From Fen-1298 sp963833465 (lineage in GTDB: Bacteria; Bacteroidota; Ignavibacteria; UBA10030): 64,000 nt of DNA. The stretch is from contig CAWHXW010000004.1 in NCBI GenBank assembly GCA_963833465.1, forward strand, positions 1,194,018 to 1,258,017. The letters run 5' to 3'. Under the pieces are notes generated by a model. It did not search any database. It saw only the letters and a list, made by a program, of their open reading frames with translations, and was not told where the DNA came from. The position numbers were made by a program, and so were the translations under genes. Of this stretch, positions 18,443 through 27,892 are shown in pieces; position 1 is the stretch's first letter; every line of letters starts with the position of its first letter.

Positions 18443-21400
18443 CTAATGTACGAACATTTTTGCTTTTTCCAATTCCTCAAAATATTTTTGTATAAGTTCT
18501 TGATAATCTTTTGAATATCCCTGCTCTAAAGCCTTCAGCATTTCTTCATGTAATTGACTTTTATCTTCTAGGAAATTCGGATCAATTTCGTTTGGACTGC
18601 GGCGAGTAATTTGTGTTCCTGTCTCTGATTTGCGTTTCTTCTCATAATCGTGTTCATGCATGGATTTAGATGCATCAAGCAGACGAGAAAGAATACGTTC
18701 TTGCTTTTTAATCGTTTCAGGATTCACATTATTCTGTTCAAGATTTCTTACAACCTCGTTCATCTCATCCGCAATTTTCTGAAGATCGCCTAGCAATTTA
18801 TTCTGTTCACCGCTTTGCTGAGCTTCGCGGTTAAGTTCCTCCAGAGATTTGCTGATAGCCCCTTGTTCTTTCGCCAGACGTGCCGCTTCTGCGGCTTGCT
18901 GCTGAGACATTCCGCTCATTTGCTGTGTTTGCATGTTGATAGACAACTGCTGACCTGCCATCATCTGTAGTTGCTGCATTAAACTTCCGGCGCCGCTGCT
19001 CCCACCCTGTCTCATTGACTGGAGTGCATTTTGTACCTGCATTGCAGCTCGATTAAGAGCTGCCATGGCTTGTCCCTGTTCCTGAGAAGCTGCTGAACCA
19101 TTTCGCATATCCAAAGCATGCATCGCGTTATTCATTCGTACAAGCACTTCGCCAATTGCTTTTCCCATTTCCGGCGTTACTACAAAAGATTTTTGAGATA
19201 GATCGCTTAATTCTTTAATAACATTAGTCAAATCCTGTGTTGCCTGCAATTGGTCTTGCGCGTTTTGGCGAAGCTGAGGCGAGTTCTGTGGTGCGCTCTG
19301 CGATTGCTGCTTCAACGATTCCTCGTCTTTCGAAAGCTCCAGCAAATTATTACTAGCTTTGCGCAATTCATTCATAACATATTGCAACTGCTGCTGAAGC
19401 ATCTGCTGCTGCATCGCTTCCATTTGTTTGCTGAATTGCTGCAACTGTTGATTGATCAGACTTTGAATTTGTTGCGCTGATTGCATATTTCCCATTTGCA
19501 TTTGCTTGGACGCTTGCTGCATTTTCTGGTCAAGCTGCTGTTTCTGCATCTGCTCTAATAACTTCTGTAATTGATCTGCCGGCATTTCAGTAAAGAATTC
19601 CTCCATTCGCCGCTGGAGATCGGCTGCTTCGCGTTCCATCGCTTGTTCTTTATTAGCAAGATCGGTTTGCTTCTTTGCTAGTTCCTGCTGTTTCTGTGCG
19701 CTGTCGGATGACTTTGAACTTTCTTCCTGCAATTCTCTCTCTGATTTATCTAACTCTTCCGCACGTTTTTTTACTTCGTCAACTTTCTGTTCAATTTGAA
19801 TTCGCTTTAGTAGATTTAATGTTCGTTCTATGCTTTGACGGAATCGTTCTTCTGAAAATGTCATATTCTGCATCGCTTGCTGAAGTTGTTCTTTGCTGAT
19901 ATTTGGCATTTGCTGCTGCAATTGTTTAAGCGCTTTTTGCAGTTCAGTTGCATCAAGCTGCTGGAATAACTGCTGAAGTTCTAGATATTTTTCCATCGTT
20001 TCTTTAGAAAGCACGTTTTGCTGCTGCATCTGCTGTGTCATTTGTTCGATACGCGACTGTACATTATCCAATTTCTTCTGTACTTCCTGGTACTGCTTTG
20101 CCATTTCTTCCATTTTTTTCTGCATTTGCCAATCGGGATCTTTATTATTTTTCATGTCACGATTGATAGATTCAATATCGTCTTTCAATTCCTTAGCTTC
20201 TTCAAGCGACTGTTTTAAATCATCCATTGAACGTTCATGTTCTTTATCGACATCTGTAAAAACCTCATCTAATGATGGAAGACGGAGAAGATATAGATTG
20301 CTCCGTCCGCTTTTAGGACCTTTCACTGCATCATTATCGAACACTTCCGCAAAATATTCTATAACATCTTCAGGTACAAGATTAAGATTTATCAAATTCC
20401 ATGAGTACGATAATTCGATTTGCCCCGCTGCATCGGCGGAAAACGGAATAGGAGCAAATGTATATTCGGTTTGCTCATGTTCATATCGTGATTTCAACAA
20501 ACGATATCCAAGACGCATAACGGAGAATCCAAAATCATCTTTTGCTTGCATAAAAATATTCAGCGACTGATCTCCGGCAATATCGATGTTGCGGCCTGGT
20601 TCAATTATAGCGATACTGGGATATTCATCCGGTAAAGCTTTGATTTGATACTGAACCGGATCATTGTTTGACAATCCTTCTTCGTCTATGACAGAAATAT
20701 TATAAGAGTTGTCTGCGAGAATATAGAATGATGCTGAAAACTTTTCTTTGTTTATTGTTGATGGAAGTTTTGTATTGTTTCCAAATTTAACGAACGAATC
20801 TTTCAAAAGTTTACTTGCTTTGCCGGAAATCGTAACGCGTGTTCCAATTAATGCTGTTATATCACCGACAGATTCATCCATTATTTTTGGCGGAATTTTT
20901 GTGTACGCCGGATAATCAAGTTTTACATGGAATGATCGAATCAACGGCCGATCCAGCACTATTAATTTATAATGTTCGCTCTCCGCATCTGCGATTCGCG
21001 CAAAATATTCTGTCGAAGCACGTAAAGTTTGAAATGTTGTACGATATATATTGCCCGAATCCGGCTTTACTTTAATTTCATCATAATTTTCTTGTTCTTC
21101 CTGCTGCCGATAAATTGTGATATCTGCAGATCGCAAAACAAATGCCGGAAGAAGAGACGTGACTTTAACTTGGATGGCAACATTTTCACCTTTAACAATT
21201 TCCTTATTACCGGGAAGAATTTCAAATAAATATTTTGGCGGAGGTGCAAACTCGCGTGAAAAATGAATCAACCGAAATGCTGAACTAGAGAAAGACTTCG
21301 GAAATAAGCAAGCAGCTAAAATAAATATTCCAGCGCTTATCATAAGCCGGCGGAGGTGCAAAGGGAATCGGGACGTGTCCACTGACTGAGAAAAATCGAG

Positions 21401-21820
21401 TGATTGGATTTCTGCAGCAAAATCTTTTAAAGATTCATCAATTAATTCCGCTGAATAAACTAATGAGTCGGATTCAGTGTTTTTTGCGAGTTGAAGTGCA
21501 TTAAGAAGCCGATCGCGGATAGAAGGGAAAAATGAGCCAATGTGTCGCGCTGTGCAATCTTCTGCAACAGATGGAAGCATTCCGATAAGGCGAAGAAACG
21601 GGAAACCCACTTTCCAAATACTGATGCCAAAAAATAAGAGCACAAAGAGTATAAAGATAACTGTTCGACCGATGTGAGAAAGTTCAAATAGCATTTCGAC
21701 AATGGCCAGAAATGTCACTGTTATGAAAACACCCGCAAGAAAAATTAAAGCATTCGATAATAAATCAACACGATTCTGTTTGCTGTTTGCTTTTTGGATT
21801 CGGAGTTCAATATCTGTCAA
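18443..21820 (-). CDS. DUF4175-like giant coiled-coil membrane protein
   Basis: A 1125-residue protein. The N-terminus has TM segments near residues 23-45 and 50-68 and a third near 150-170 (LMISAGIFILAACLFP). Residues about 180-510 look like beta-rich Ig-like extracytoplasmic domains (PPKYLFEILPGN, LDYPAYTKIPPKI, LKALPDEYPSI-type blocks). From about 520 to 1040 it is almost continuous helix with very high Gln, Met, Lys and Glu content (QMQKKMEEMAKQYQEVQ, MTQQMQQQN), a long coiled coil. This is the DUF4175 plan seen in FCB and related bacteria, often beside DUF4159 genes, as here. Function is unknown; a structural or scaffolding role across the envelope is an inference. Confidence 0.82.
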   Translation of the reverse strand: MTDIELRIQKANSKQNRVDLLSNALIFLAGVFITVTFLAIVEMLFELSHIGRTVIFILFVLLFFGISIWKVGFPFLRLIGMLPSVAEDCTARHIGSFFPSIRDRLLNALQLAKNTESDSLVYSAELIDESLKDFAAEIQSLDFSQSVDTSRFPLHLRRLMISAGIFILAACLFPKSFSSSAFRLIHFSREFAPPPKYLFEILPGNKEIVKGENVAIQVKVTSLLPAFVLRSADITIYRQQEEQENYDEIKVKPDSGNIYRTTFQTLRASTEYFARIADAESEHYKLIVLDRPLIRSFHVKLDYPAYTKIPPKIMDESVGDITALIGTRVTISGKASKLLKDSFVKFGNNTKLPSTINKEKFSASFYILADNSYNISVIDEEGLSNNDPVQYQIKALPDEYPSIAIIEPGRNIDIAGDQSLNIFMQAKDDFGFSVMRLGYRLLKSRYEHEQTEYTFAPIPFSADAAGQIELSYSWNLINLNLVPEDVIEYFAEVFDNDAVKGPKSGRSNLYLLRLPSLDEVFTDVDKEHERSMDDLKQSLEEAKELKDDIESINRDMKNNKDPDWQMQKKMEEMAKQYQEVQKKLDNVQSRIEQMTQQMQQQNVLSKETMEKYLELQQLFQQLDATELQKALKQLQQQMPNISKEQLQQAMQNMTFSEERFRQSIERTLNLLKRIQIEQKVDEVKKRAEELDKSERELQEESSKSSDSAQKQQELAKKQTDLANKEQAMEREAADLQRRMEEFFTEMPADQLQKLLEQMQKQQLDQKMQQASKQMQMGNMQSAQQIQSLINQQLQQFSKQMEAMQQQMLQQQLQYVMNELRKASNNLLELSKDEESLKQQSQSAPQNSPQLRQNAQDQLQATQDLTNVIKELSDLSQKSFVVTPEMGKAIGEVLVRMNNAMHALDMRNGSAASQEQGQAMAALNRAAMQVQNALQSMRQGGSSGAGSLMQQLQMMAGQQLSINMQTQQMSGMSQQQAAEAARLAKEQGAISKSLEELNREAQQSGEQNKLLGDLQKIADEMNEVVRNLEQNNVNPETIKKQERILSRLLDASKSMHEHDYEKKRKSETGTQITRRSPNEIDPNFLEDKSQLHEEMLKALEQGYSKDYQELIQKYFEELEKAKMFVH

Positions 21821-21867
21821 TATAGAAGAAATATTTTCAACCCATTATTAAATAGTAATCGATGTCT

Positions 21868-22548
21868 TTAGTGTGTCAGAACCCAAACAACAATATTCGT
21901 TCCGAACCGCAATGCTTCTTGCCTCACCGATTCAGGATCACCATGGACGTCTGCATCATCCCAGCCGTCACTAGGATTTGATTCATAAGTGTAATAAACG
22001 ACCAGTCTGCCGTAATAGAACAATCCAAATCCCTGCGGCGGTTTGCCGTTGTGTTCATGCGTTTTTGGTACGCCATTAGGGAATTTGAAATAGCAATTGT
22101 AGATACCGTAGGAGAACGGCAGCTCGATCAATTCTTGATCTGGAAACACCTTTTTAATTTCGCGCCGAAAGGCTTTATCCATTCCATAATCGTCGTCTGC
22201 ATAGAGAAATCCGCCTTGCATCAGATATGTACGAAGCCGCTGCACTTCATAATCGGAGAAGTTAATGTTGCCGTGTCCTGTCATGAATAGGAATGGATAT
22301 GAATAAAGTTTATCGCTGGAGAGATCAACAAACTCGTACTGCGGATCGCAATCGATATTTGTATTCTGTTGAACGAATTTTAATAAGTTTGGTTCTTCTG
22401 TTTGACCGTTGTACCAATCGCCACCGCCGCTGTATTTCAAGCGAACAATTCGGAACTGACTTTCAATGCGTGATTGTGCTTCTGCAATAAATGATGAACA
22501 ATAAACGGCGAACAATAGACAATAAACAAAAAATGACAAACGAACCAT
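21868..22548 (-). CDS. DUF4159 domain secreted protein
   Basis: A 226-residue protein with a signal peptide (FFVYCLLFAVYCSSFIAEA). The mature domain is DUF4159: RLKYSGGGDWYNG, FLFMTGHGNINFSD, LMQGGFLYADDDYGMD and the end block TNIVVWVLTH, a glutamine-amidotransferase-like fold found in FCB bacteria and Planctomycetes. I start it at the ATG at 22548 because GGAG lies about nine bases upstream and this gives a normal signal peptide; an upstream in-frame ATG at 22614 would add 22 residues. It precedes the DUF4175 gene by 47 bases; the two families often co-occur, so a joint envelope function is likely. Confidence 0.85.
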   Translation of the reverse strand: MVRLSFFVYCLLFAVYCSSFIAEAQSRIESQFRIVRLKYSGGGDWYNGQTEEPNLLKFVQQNTNIDCDPQYEFVDLSSDKLYSYPFLFMTGHGNINFSDYEVQRLRTYLMQGGFLYADDDYGMDKAFRREIKKVFPDQELIELPFSYGIYNCYFKFPNGVPKTHEHNGKPPQGFGLFYYGRLVVYYTYESNPSDGWDDADVHGDPESVRQEALRFGTNIVVWVLTH

Positions 22549-22665
22549 CTTCAATCTCCAAATTGCAAAATCATCTTTTCTACTATTAGAGATAAATCGA
22601 CTTATTATTTGCAATCAATGTAGAAAAAGAGTGTTCGAGAATCAAATAATAGAAAAAGCATAATT

Positions 22666-24120
22666 TTAGACTAAAGAATTTTTCCTTGAACTTCGTTTTA
22701 AGATATGTAAACTGATAAATCGGTAGAGCAATTGTAAAAAAATACGACCTCTGCCAAGTTTCATCTGATTCCATAAAACGTTTATTGCAGCGGAAAAATT
22801 TTTCAGCCAGAACCGTACTAATCGAAATTCAACTTTACGAAATTCGCGCCACCCGAACCCCTGTTGAATAAGTATCGGTACTATAGGGTCGTTGCCTAAT
22901 GATTCAATATCCTGATCAATAAACGGTGTTGCCCAAGAAAATTCCTTTTTGAGACAACCAATTGAGTCGGCAAAGTGCTCAATTTCAGTACCTGGATAAA
23001 TACGGATACCAATTCCCGTAGCCGCAACACTAATAAAACGAGCATTTTTTTCCATGAACTCTATTGTCTTACGAGCATCCTCTATAGTTTCACCGATATG
23101 CCCGAAAGTGAAAAACACTTTTGTGTAAATGTCTAACGCTTTTGTCCACTTAAAAACATTTTCCACTTGATCAATGGTGATTCCTTTATGCATTGAATTC
23201 AATAGATGTTGACTTGCTGTTTCGACACCAAAATCTACATAATAACAGCCGGCTTCGCGCATAGTTTGCAAAAGATCGCGGGACATACCGTTCACTCGGA
23301 TCTCGCATTCCCATGGAAATTTCAATTTACGTCGCTGGATTTCTGCGCATAATGCCTCTACATGACTGCGGTTCAATGTCAGCGTACTGTCGAAGAATTT
23401 GATGCCTTGATACTTAAACTCTTTCAACAGTATCTCGATTTCGTCAACTACATTTGCAGGAGACCGAAATGTTAACTTTGTTCCGAACATAGCGCTTGCC
23501 GAACAGAAAGAGCAGTTCACCGGACATCCTCGAGAACTTATTATTGATGCTGCGGGTACGTTGAGAAAATCAAGAAGAAGATTGTAACGCGATATCGCTT
23601 CGGGATCGCGATAAGGAAATGGAAGTACATCTAGATTCTGAATACGCTCTACATCCGGATTGTGAACGATGGTGCTGTTCTTTCGATAACTGATACCCGG
23701 AATATTTGAGAGGTCTGTAGTTCCATTTAACACTTGATCTGCAATCCGGTGCGTTGTCAGTTCGCCTTCGCCACGAACAACAATATCAATATCTTGAATG
23801 TGCTTAAGTGTATCTTCAGCAGTGAATGTTGCATGCGACCCGCCGTACAAAACCAATATTGATGGATCAAAATTTTTAACATAGCGGGCAATTGCAAAAC
23901 TTTCATATCGAGTATGTGTCGTTCCGCCTATGCCGATGAGTCTGGGTTTATAAGTTTGCAGGAAATGCTCAATGATATTATCACTTACCTGTAAATCAAT
24001 AAGTGTGGTGGAAATCCCTTTAGATTGGAGATAGGAAGTAATCCACGACATACCGAGCGGCGGCATAGTCCCGAATGTTATTCCTTTTTCAGCAGGATGA
24101 AGTAGGAGAACGTCGGACAA
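22666..24120 (-). CDS. B12-binding-domain radical SAM protein
   Basis: A 484-residue protein. Residues 1-140 form a Rossmann-like cobalamin-binding domain (LLLHPAEKG, GIGGTTHTRYE, VLYGGSHATF, DIVVRGEGE). The radical SAM core follows, with the [4Fe-4S] motif RGCPVNCSFCSAS near residue 200 (CxxxCxxC) and VDFGVETASQHLLNSM downstream. The C-terminal 80 residues are basic and helical (RLVRFWLKNFSAA). Members of this class carry out methylations and other radical reactions on diverse substrates; the substrate is not evident. The gene follows DUF1015 by 12 bases in the serA transcript, so a role tied to amino-acid or cofactor metabolism is possible. Confidence 0.88.
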   Translation of the reverse strand: MSDVLLLHPAEKGITFGTMPPLGMSWITSYLQSKGISTTLIDLQVSDNIIEHFLQTYKPRLIGIGGTTHTRYESFAIARYVKNFDPSILVLYGGSHATFTAEDTLKHIQDIDIVVRGEGELTTHRIADQVLNGTTDLSNIPGISYRKNSTIVHNPDVERIQNLDVLPFPYRDPEAISRYNLLLDFLNVPAASIISSRGCPVNCSFCSASAMFGTKLTFRSPANVVDEIEILLKEFKYQGIKFFDSTLTLNRSHVEALCAEIQRRKLKFPWECEIRVNGMSRDLLQTMREAGCYYVDFGVETASQHLLNSMHKGITIDQVENVFKWTKALDIYTKVFFTFGHIGETIEDARKTIEFMEKNARFISVAATGIGIRIYPGTEIEHFADSIGCLKKEFSWATPFIDQDIESLGNDPIVPILIQQGFGWREFRKVEFRLVRFWLKNFSAAINVLWNQMKLGRGRIFLQLLYRFISLHILKRSSRKNSLV

Positions 24121-24132
24121 TGGTGTTTTAGA

Positions 24133-25374
24133 TTAATCAAAGAAGTGCACAAATAAACCGTCGCGTAGTTTTGGTTCAAACCACGTAGATTTTGGCGGCA
24201 TAAGTTTATCAACGTCTGCAATTGCCATTAATTCAGCCACAGAAGTTGGAAACATGCTGAAAGCAATTTTCATTTCTCCGGAATTGACGCGCCGCTCTAA
24301 TTCCTTTAAACCGCGGATACCGCCGACAAAATCAATTCTTTTATCTATTCGCGGGTCTTTGATGCCAAGAATCGGATCAAGCAAGTGGTGCTGAAGAATT
24401 GAGACGTCAAGCCGCAGAACCGGATCAGTGATTTTTTGCAGTGCTGCGCCTGCAGTGAGTGTGTACCATTTATTTTCGAGATACATTCCAAAGTCACCTT
24501 TTTTTGCCGGCTTTCCCTGTGAGGAATTTTCTATAATCTCAAAGTTTTGTTTCAACTTTTCAAAGTATTTTTCTTTTGTCATCCCGTATAAATCTTTAAT
24601 CAACCGATTGTAATCCATGATGCAGAGTTGACCTGCCGGAAAATAAACCGCAAGGAAGAAATTGTATTCCTCATCACCTTTATGATTTGGATTTGCTTTT
24701 GCGCGTTCTCTGCCAACTCTTGCTGCTGCTGCTGAACGATGATGCCCATCTGCAATATATAAATTTGGAATGGTTTTAAAGATGGAGACAATTTTTTTTA
24801 TTAACTCTTTATTGTTTATCACCCAGCTTTGATGCCGTACACCATCAAGCGCTGTGTGATCATTATCGGGCGTTTCACTTGTAACGCTAGCAATTATGGA
24901 ATCGATTTCTGCGTTGTCGCGATATGTCAGGAATATTGGACCAGAATGAGAATTCGTAATGCGAACATGATTGCAGCGATCTTCTTCCTTATCTTTTCGC
25001 GTCAACTCGTGCTTCTTGATAGTATTGTTCCAGTATTCATCCACCGATGCACAGCCAACTATTCCATACTGTGTGTTCTTGCCCATTGTTTGCGCATATA
25101 CATACAAATATTGTGCAGCATCTTCGACCAGTACTTTTTGAGAAATGAGTTTTTGGAGATTTTCTTTTCCTCTTTCGTACACGCTCCTATCGTGCAGATT
25201 AATGTTTGGATCGAGATCAACTTCCGGCTTGCCGACATGAAGAAATGATAGCGGATGTCCCTTCACTTCTTCACGTGCTTCATCAGAGCTGAGCACGTCG
25301 TACGGTTTTGCTGCAACCTCGCGCGCGAATTCTGCTTTCGGCCGAAATGCTTTGAATGGTCGTATAGTCGCCAT
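24133..25374 (-). CDS. DUF1015 family protein
   Basis: A 413-residue protein, the normal length for DUF1015 (COG4198). Typical blocks are AKPYDVLSSDEAREE near the N-terminus, NLYIADGHHRSAAAARV in the middle, YFPAGQLCIMDYNRLIKD and FVGGIRGLKELE toward the end. The family is often found next to serA and serC, as here (14 bases after serA). A role in serine metabolism has been suggested from that linkage but I know of no settled activity. Confidence 0.88.
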   Translation of the reverse strand: MATIRPFKAFRPKAEFAREVAAKPYDVLSSDEAREEVKGHPLSFLHVGKPEVDLDPNINLHDRSVYERGKENLQKLISQKVLVEDAAQYLYVYAQTMGKNTQYGIVGCASVDEYWNNTIKKHELTRKDKEEDRCNHVRITNSHSGPIFLTYRDNAEIDSIIASVTSETPDNDHTALDGVRHQSWVINNKELIKKIVSIFKTIPNLYIADGHHRSAAAARVGRERAKANPNHKGDEEYNFFLAVYFPAGQLCIMDYNRLIKDLYGMTKEKYFEKLKQNFEIIENSSQGKPAKKGDFGMYLENKWYTLTAGAALQKITDPVLRLDVSILQHHLLDPILGIKDPRIDKRIDFVGGIRGLKELERRVNSGEMKIAFSMFPTSVAELMAIADVDKLMPPKSTWFEPKLRDGLFVHFFD

Positions 25375-25388
25375 TTATTTTGAATTAC

Positions 25389-26312
25389 TTACGTATGTTG
25401 TTCTTGTGCACTGAAAGCTTGCACCACTTTGAGTGCGATCTCGGCTCCAACACGAGCCTGCGCCTCAACGGTCGATCCGCCAATGTGCGGCGATACACTT
25501 ACTTTTGGATGATTAATAAGCGCCTTTTGTGCATCTGTGGGAGGTTCATTAATAAAAACATCAAGACCTGCCGCAGCAACTTTACCAGAGTTCAGTGCTT
25601 CCAACAGAGCCGATTCGTCAACAACACCGCCGCGAGCGCAATTAATAATAACCACACCTTTCTTCATAATTTCAAATTCATTCTTACCAATAATGGGTCC
25701 TTGTTTTTTATCAAAAGGTAAATGAAGCGTAATGAAATCAGAATTTACAAGCACTTTCTCTTTTGTTGTAATTTCGACAAAAAAATCCATCGGTGTAAAC
25801 GGCGGGTCATATGCCAGCACGTGCATTCCGAAAGCTAATCCTCGTCGTGCAACTTCTTTGCCTATATTACCAAGGCCGAGAATACCAAGGTTCTTCTTGA
25901 AAAGTTCTATCCCTTCTCCATATTCTTTCTTCGGCCATTTACCTTGCCGCATTTCCATCGAACTCACATGCAGAAAACGAGACACGGCGAGCATGTGCGC
26001 GATTGCAAGTTCAGCAACTGAAATTGTTGATGCAGCTGGTGTGTTTAAAACTTTTATGCCTTTGCTTTCTGCAAATGGCACATCGATATTGTCGAGCCCG
26101 ACACCGCCCCGCGCAATGACTTTAAGATTTTTCCCGGCTTCTATAACTTCTTTAGTTACTTTTGTAGCAGACCTGACAATAATGCAGTCATATTCACCAA
26201 TCTTTTTCAGCAATTCCTCAGGTGTCAGCTTGAGCTTATCTACATTGTGACCTGCATCGGCAAGAATTTTTGCGCCGTCTGGCGTGATTCCATCGGATAC
26301 GAGAATGTTCAT
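25389..26312 (-). CDS. serA: D-3-phosphoglycerate dehydrogenase (short form)
   Basis: A 307-residue D-2-hydroxyacid dehydrogenase that oxidises 3-phosphoglycerate with NAD+, the first step of serine synthesis. Visible are the Rossmann motif GLGNIGKEVARRG, the active-site ARGGVGLDN, CARGGVVDE and the His of SPHIGGST. It lacks the C-terminal ACT regulatory domain of the long enzymes, so serine feedback through that domain is not expected. I use the ATG at 26312, since GGAG stands seven bases before it; the upstream ATG at 26324 is itself part of that ribosome binding site. It is divergent from serC. Confidence 0.9.
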   Translation of the reverse strand: MNILVSDGITPDGAKILADAGHNVDKLKLTPEELLKKIGEYDCIIVRSATKVTKEVIEAGKNLKVIARGGVGLDNIDVPFAESKGIKVLNTPAASTISVAELAIAHMLAVSRFLHVSSMEMRQGKWPKKEYGEGIELFKKNLGILGLGNIGKEVARRGLAFGMHVLAYDPPFTPMDFFVEITTKEKVLVNSDFITLHLPFDKKQGPIIGKNEFEIMKKGVVIINCARGGVVDESALLEALNSGKVAAAGLDVFINEPPTDAQKALINHPKVSVSPHIGGSTVEAQARVGAEIALKVVQAFSAQEQHT

Positions 26313-26349
26313 AGTAAACTCCATAAAATTATTGTAATTAAATTCCTAA

Positions 26350-26372
26350 GGTAATCAATCTGTTTGATTACC
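26350..26372. promoter_or_regulatory. Inverted repeat between serA and serC, candidate operator
   Basis: GGTAATCAA (26350-26358) and TTGATTACC (26364-26372) are exact complements around a 5-base spacer. The repeat lies 38 bases upstream of serA and about 205 bases before serC in the 265-base region that must hold both promoters. A regulator site or a short leader hairpin for serA are the two readings; there is no U run. Confidence 0.45.
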
Positions 26373-26577
26373 AAGTAATTTGAATGTCAAAGAAAAATTT
26401 ACTTAGTAAATTATTCTGTTTTGATTATACAAAAAAATGTTCTAACCAGCAACCCTATATTCTCAAAATGTAACTATTAATAATTTGATATAGACAGTGT
26501 ATAAAAATATTAGTATGTTGAACTACCCAAAGGTATCTTGTTGTTATTGTATACAAAATTTAGAAAGGATTTAAACT

Positions 26578-27663
26578 ATGGCACGTGCACATAATTTTTT
26601 TGCTGGACCGGCTGTTCTCCCTCTTTCTGTTTTAGAAGAGACACGCGACGCTGTAATGGATTTTGCCAATATCGGCATTTCGATTATGGAAATTAGCCAT
26701 CGAGATAAAATGTTTGAAAAACTCCTGGTAGAAGCGCAAGGCGACGCGTTAAATATTTTGGGGCTGTCGGCAGAAGATTATGCCGTAATATTTCTTGGCG
26801 GCGGTGCAAGCCTTCAATTCGCAATGCTTCCATTGAATTTTCTTCACAAAAAAGCTGATTATGTGAATACAGGCGAATGGGCATCAAAAGCATTGAAGGA
26901 AGCAAAGATTATTGGTGAAGCAGTGGAAGTTGCTTCATCTAAAGCAACAAATTTCAATCAACTCCCTAAGAACATTAAATATTCTGCCGACGCAGATTAT
27001 GTTCACATTACAACTAATAATACTATTTTCGGTACCGAATGGAAAACCGACCCTGATGTCGGCGATATACCATTAGCTGCAGATATGTCTTCTGATATTT
27101 TTAGTATTAAACGCGATTTTGCAAAATACAGTCTAATTTACGCCGGTGCACAAAAAAATCTCGGACCGGCAGGTGTAGTAATGGTAGTTATTAAAAAAGC
27201 TTGGATGGAAGCAAAGGCAAAACAAAATTTACCGTCGATGTTGAAATATAAAACCCATGTCGATGCCGGTTCGTTGTACAACACACCGCCGGTTCTTTCA
27301 GTGTTTGTCGTAGGTCGTACATTGAAATGGATCATTAAAGAAGGCGGACTAGATGCCATACAAGCACGCAATCAAAAGAAATCAAAGCTCATTTACGACA
27401 TTATAGACGCGTATCCTAATTTTTACAAAAGCGCCGTAGCAGTAAAAGAAGACAGATCGATGATGAATATAACTTGGAACTTGCCAACTCCAGAGTTAGA
27501 AGAAAAATTTGTCAGCGAAGCAAAAGCGAAGAAGATGTTCGGTCTTAAAGGACATCGTTCGGTCGGCGGAATGCGAGCTTCTATTTATAATGCATGTACG
27601 ACGGAATCTGTAGAATTATTAGCAAGATTTATGGAAGAATTCTATAAAGCAAATAAGGGATAG
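26578..27663 (+). CDS. serC: Phosphoserine aminotransferase
   Basis: A 361-residue class V PLP aminotransferase that converts 3-phosphohydroxypyruvate and glutamate to phosphoserine. It opens with the family signature HNFFAGPAVLPLSVL, has FLGGGASLQFAMLP (PLP phosphate binding), TTNNTIFGTEW, and the Schiff-base Lys in AGAQKNLGPAGV at about residue 193. The C-terminal GHRSVGGMRASIYNA is also typical. AAAGGA lies eight bases before the ATG. It is divergent from serA, and a good terminator follows, so the serine branch is organised as two outward-facing units from one control region. Confidence 0.95.
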   Translation: MARAHNFFAGPAVLPLSVLEETRDAVMDFANIGISIMEISHRDKMFEKLLVEAQGDALNILGLSAEDYAVIFLGGGASLQFAMLPLNFLHKKADYVNTGEWASKALKEAKIIGEAVEVASSKATNFNQLPKNIKYSADADYVHITTNNTIFGTEWKTDPDVGDIPLAADMSSDIFSIKRDFAKYSLIYAGAQKNLGPAGVVMVVIKKAWMEAKAKQNLPSMLKYKTHVDAGSLYNTPPVLSVFVVGRTLKWIIKEGGLDAIQARNQKKSKLIYDIIDAYPNFYKSAVAVKEDRSMMNITWNLPTPELEEKFVSEAKAKKMFGLKGHRSVGGMRASIYNACTTESVELLARFMEEFYKANKG

Positions 27664-27709
27664 ATAAGCTGTCTGATATTACGTCCTAGTACTTTTGATT
27701 CTAAAAACA

Positions 27710-27752
27710 CAGCCCTTCAAAGATATATTCCTTTGCAGGGCTGGTCTGTTTT
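27710..27752 (+). terminator. Rho-independent terminator of serC
   Basis: CAGCCCTTCAAAG (27710-27722) pairs with CTTTGCAGGGCTG (27731-27743) with one mismatch in 13 positions and an 8-base loop, followed by GTCTGTTTT. It lies 46 bases after the serC stop. Confidence 0.75.
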
Positions 27753-27892
27753 GGCACTTTATTAATTTTCTCAGCAACCGCGGTTCACTTCATACTAATA
27801 ATTGCTGTTTCCGAGTTCATAATGGACTTTCGAGAATATTCTCGTAACTTCCATCACAACAAATATTCGACAACAATCCAACGAGGTACATT

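Noticed and set aside
18443..21820. Gln-rich codons of the DUF4175 gene as a simple-sequence repeat
   Set aside because: The stretch is not a regular tandem repeat; heptad-like coding for a coiled coil explains it.
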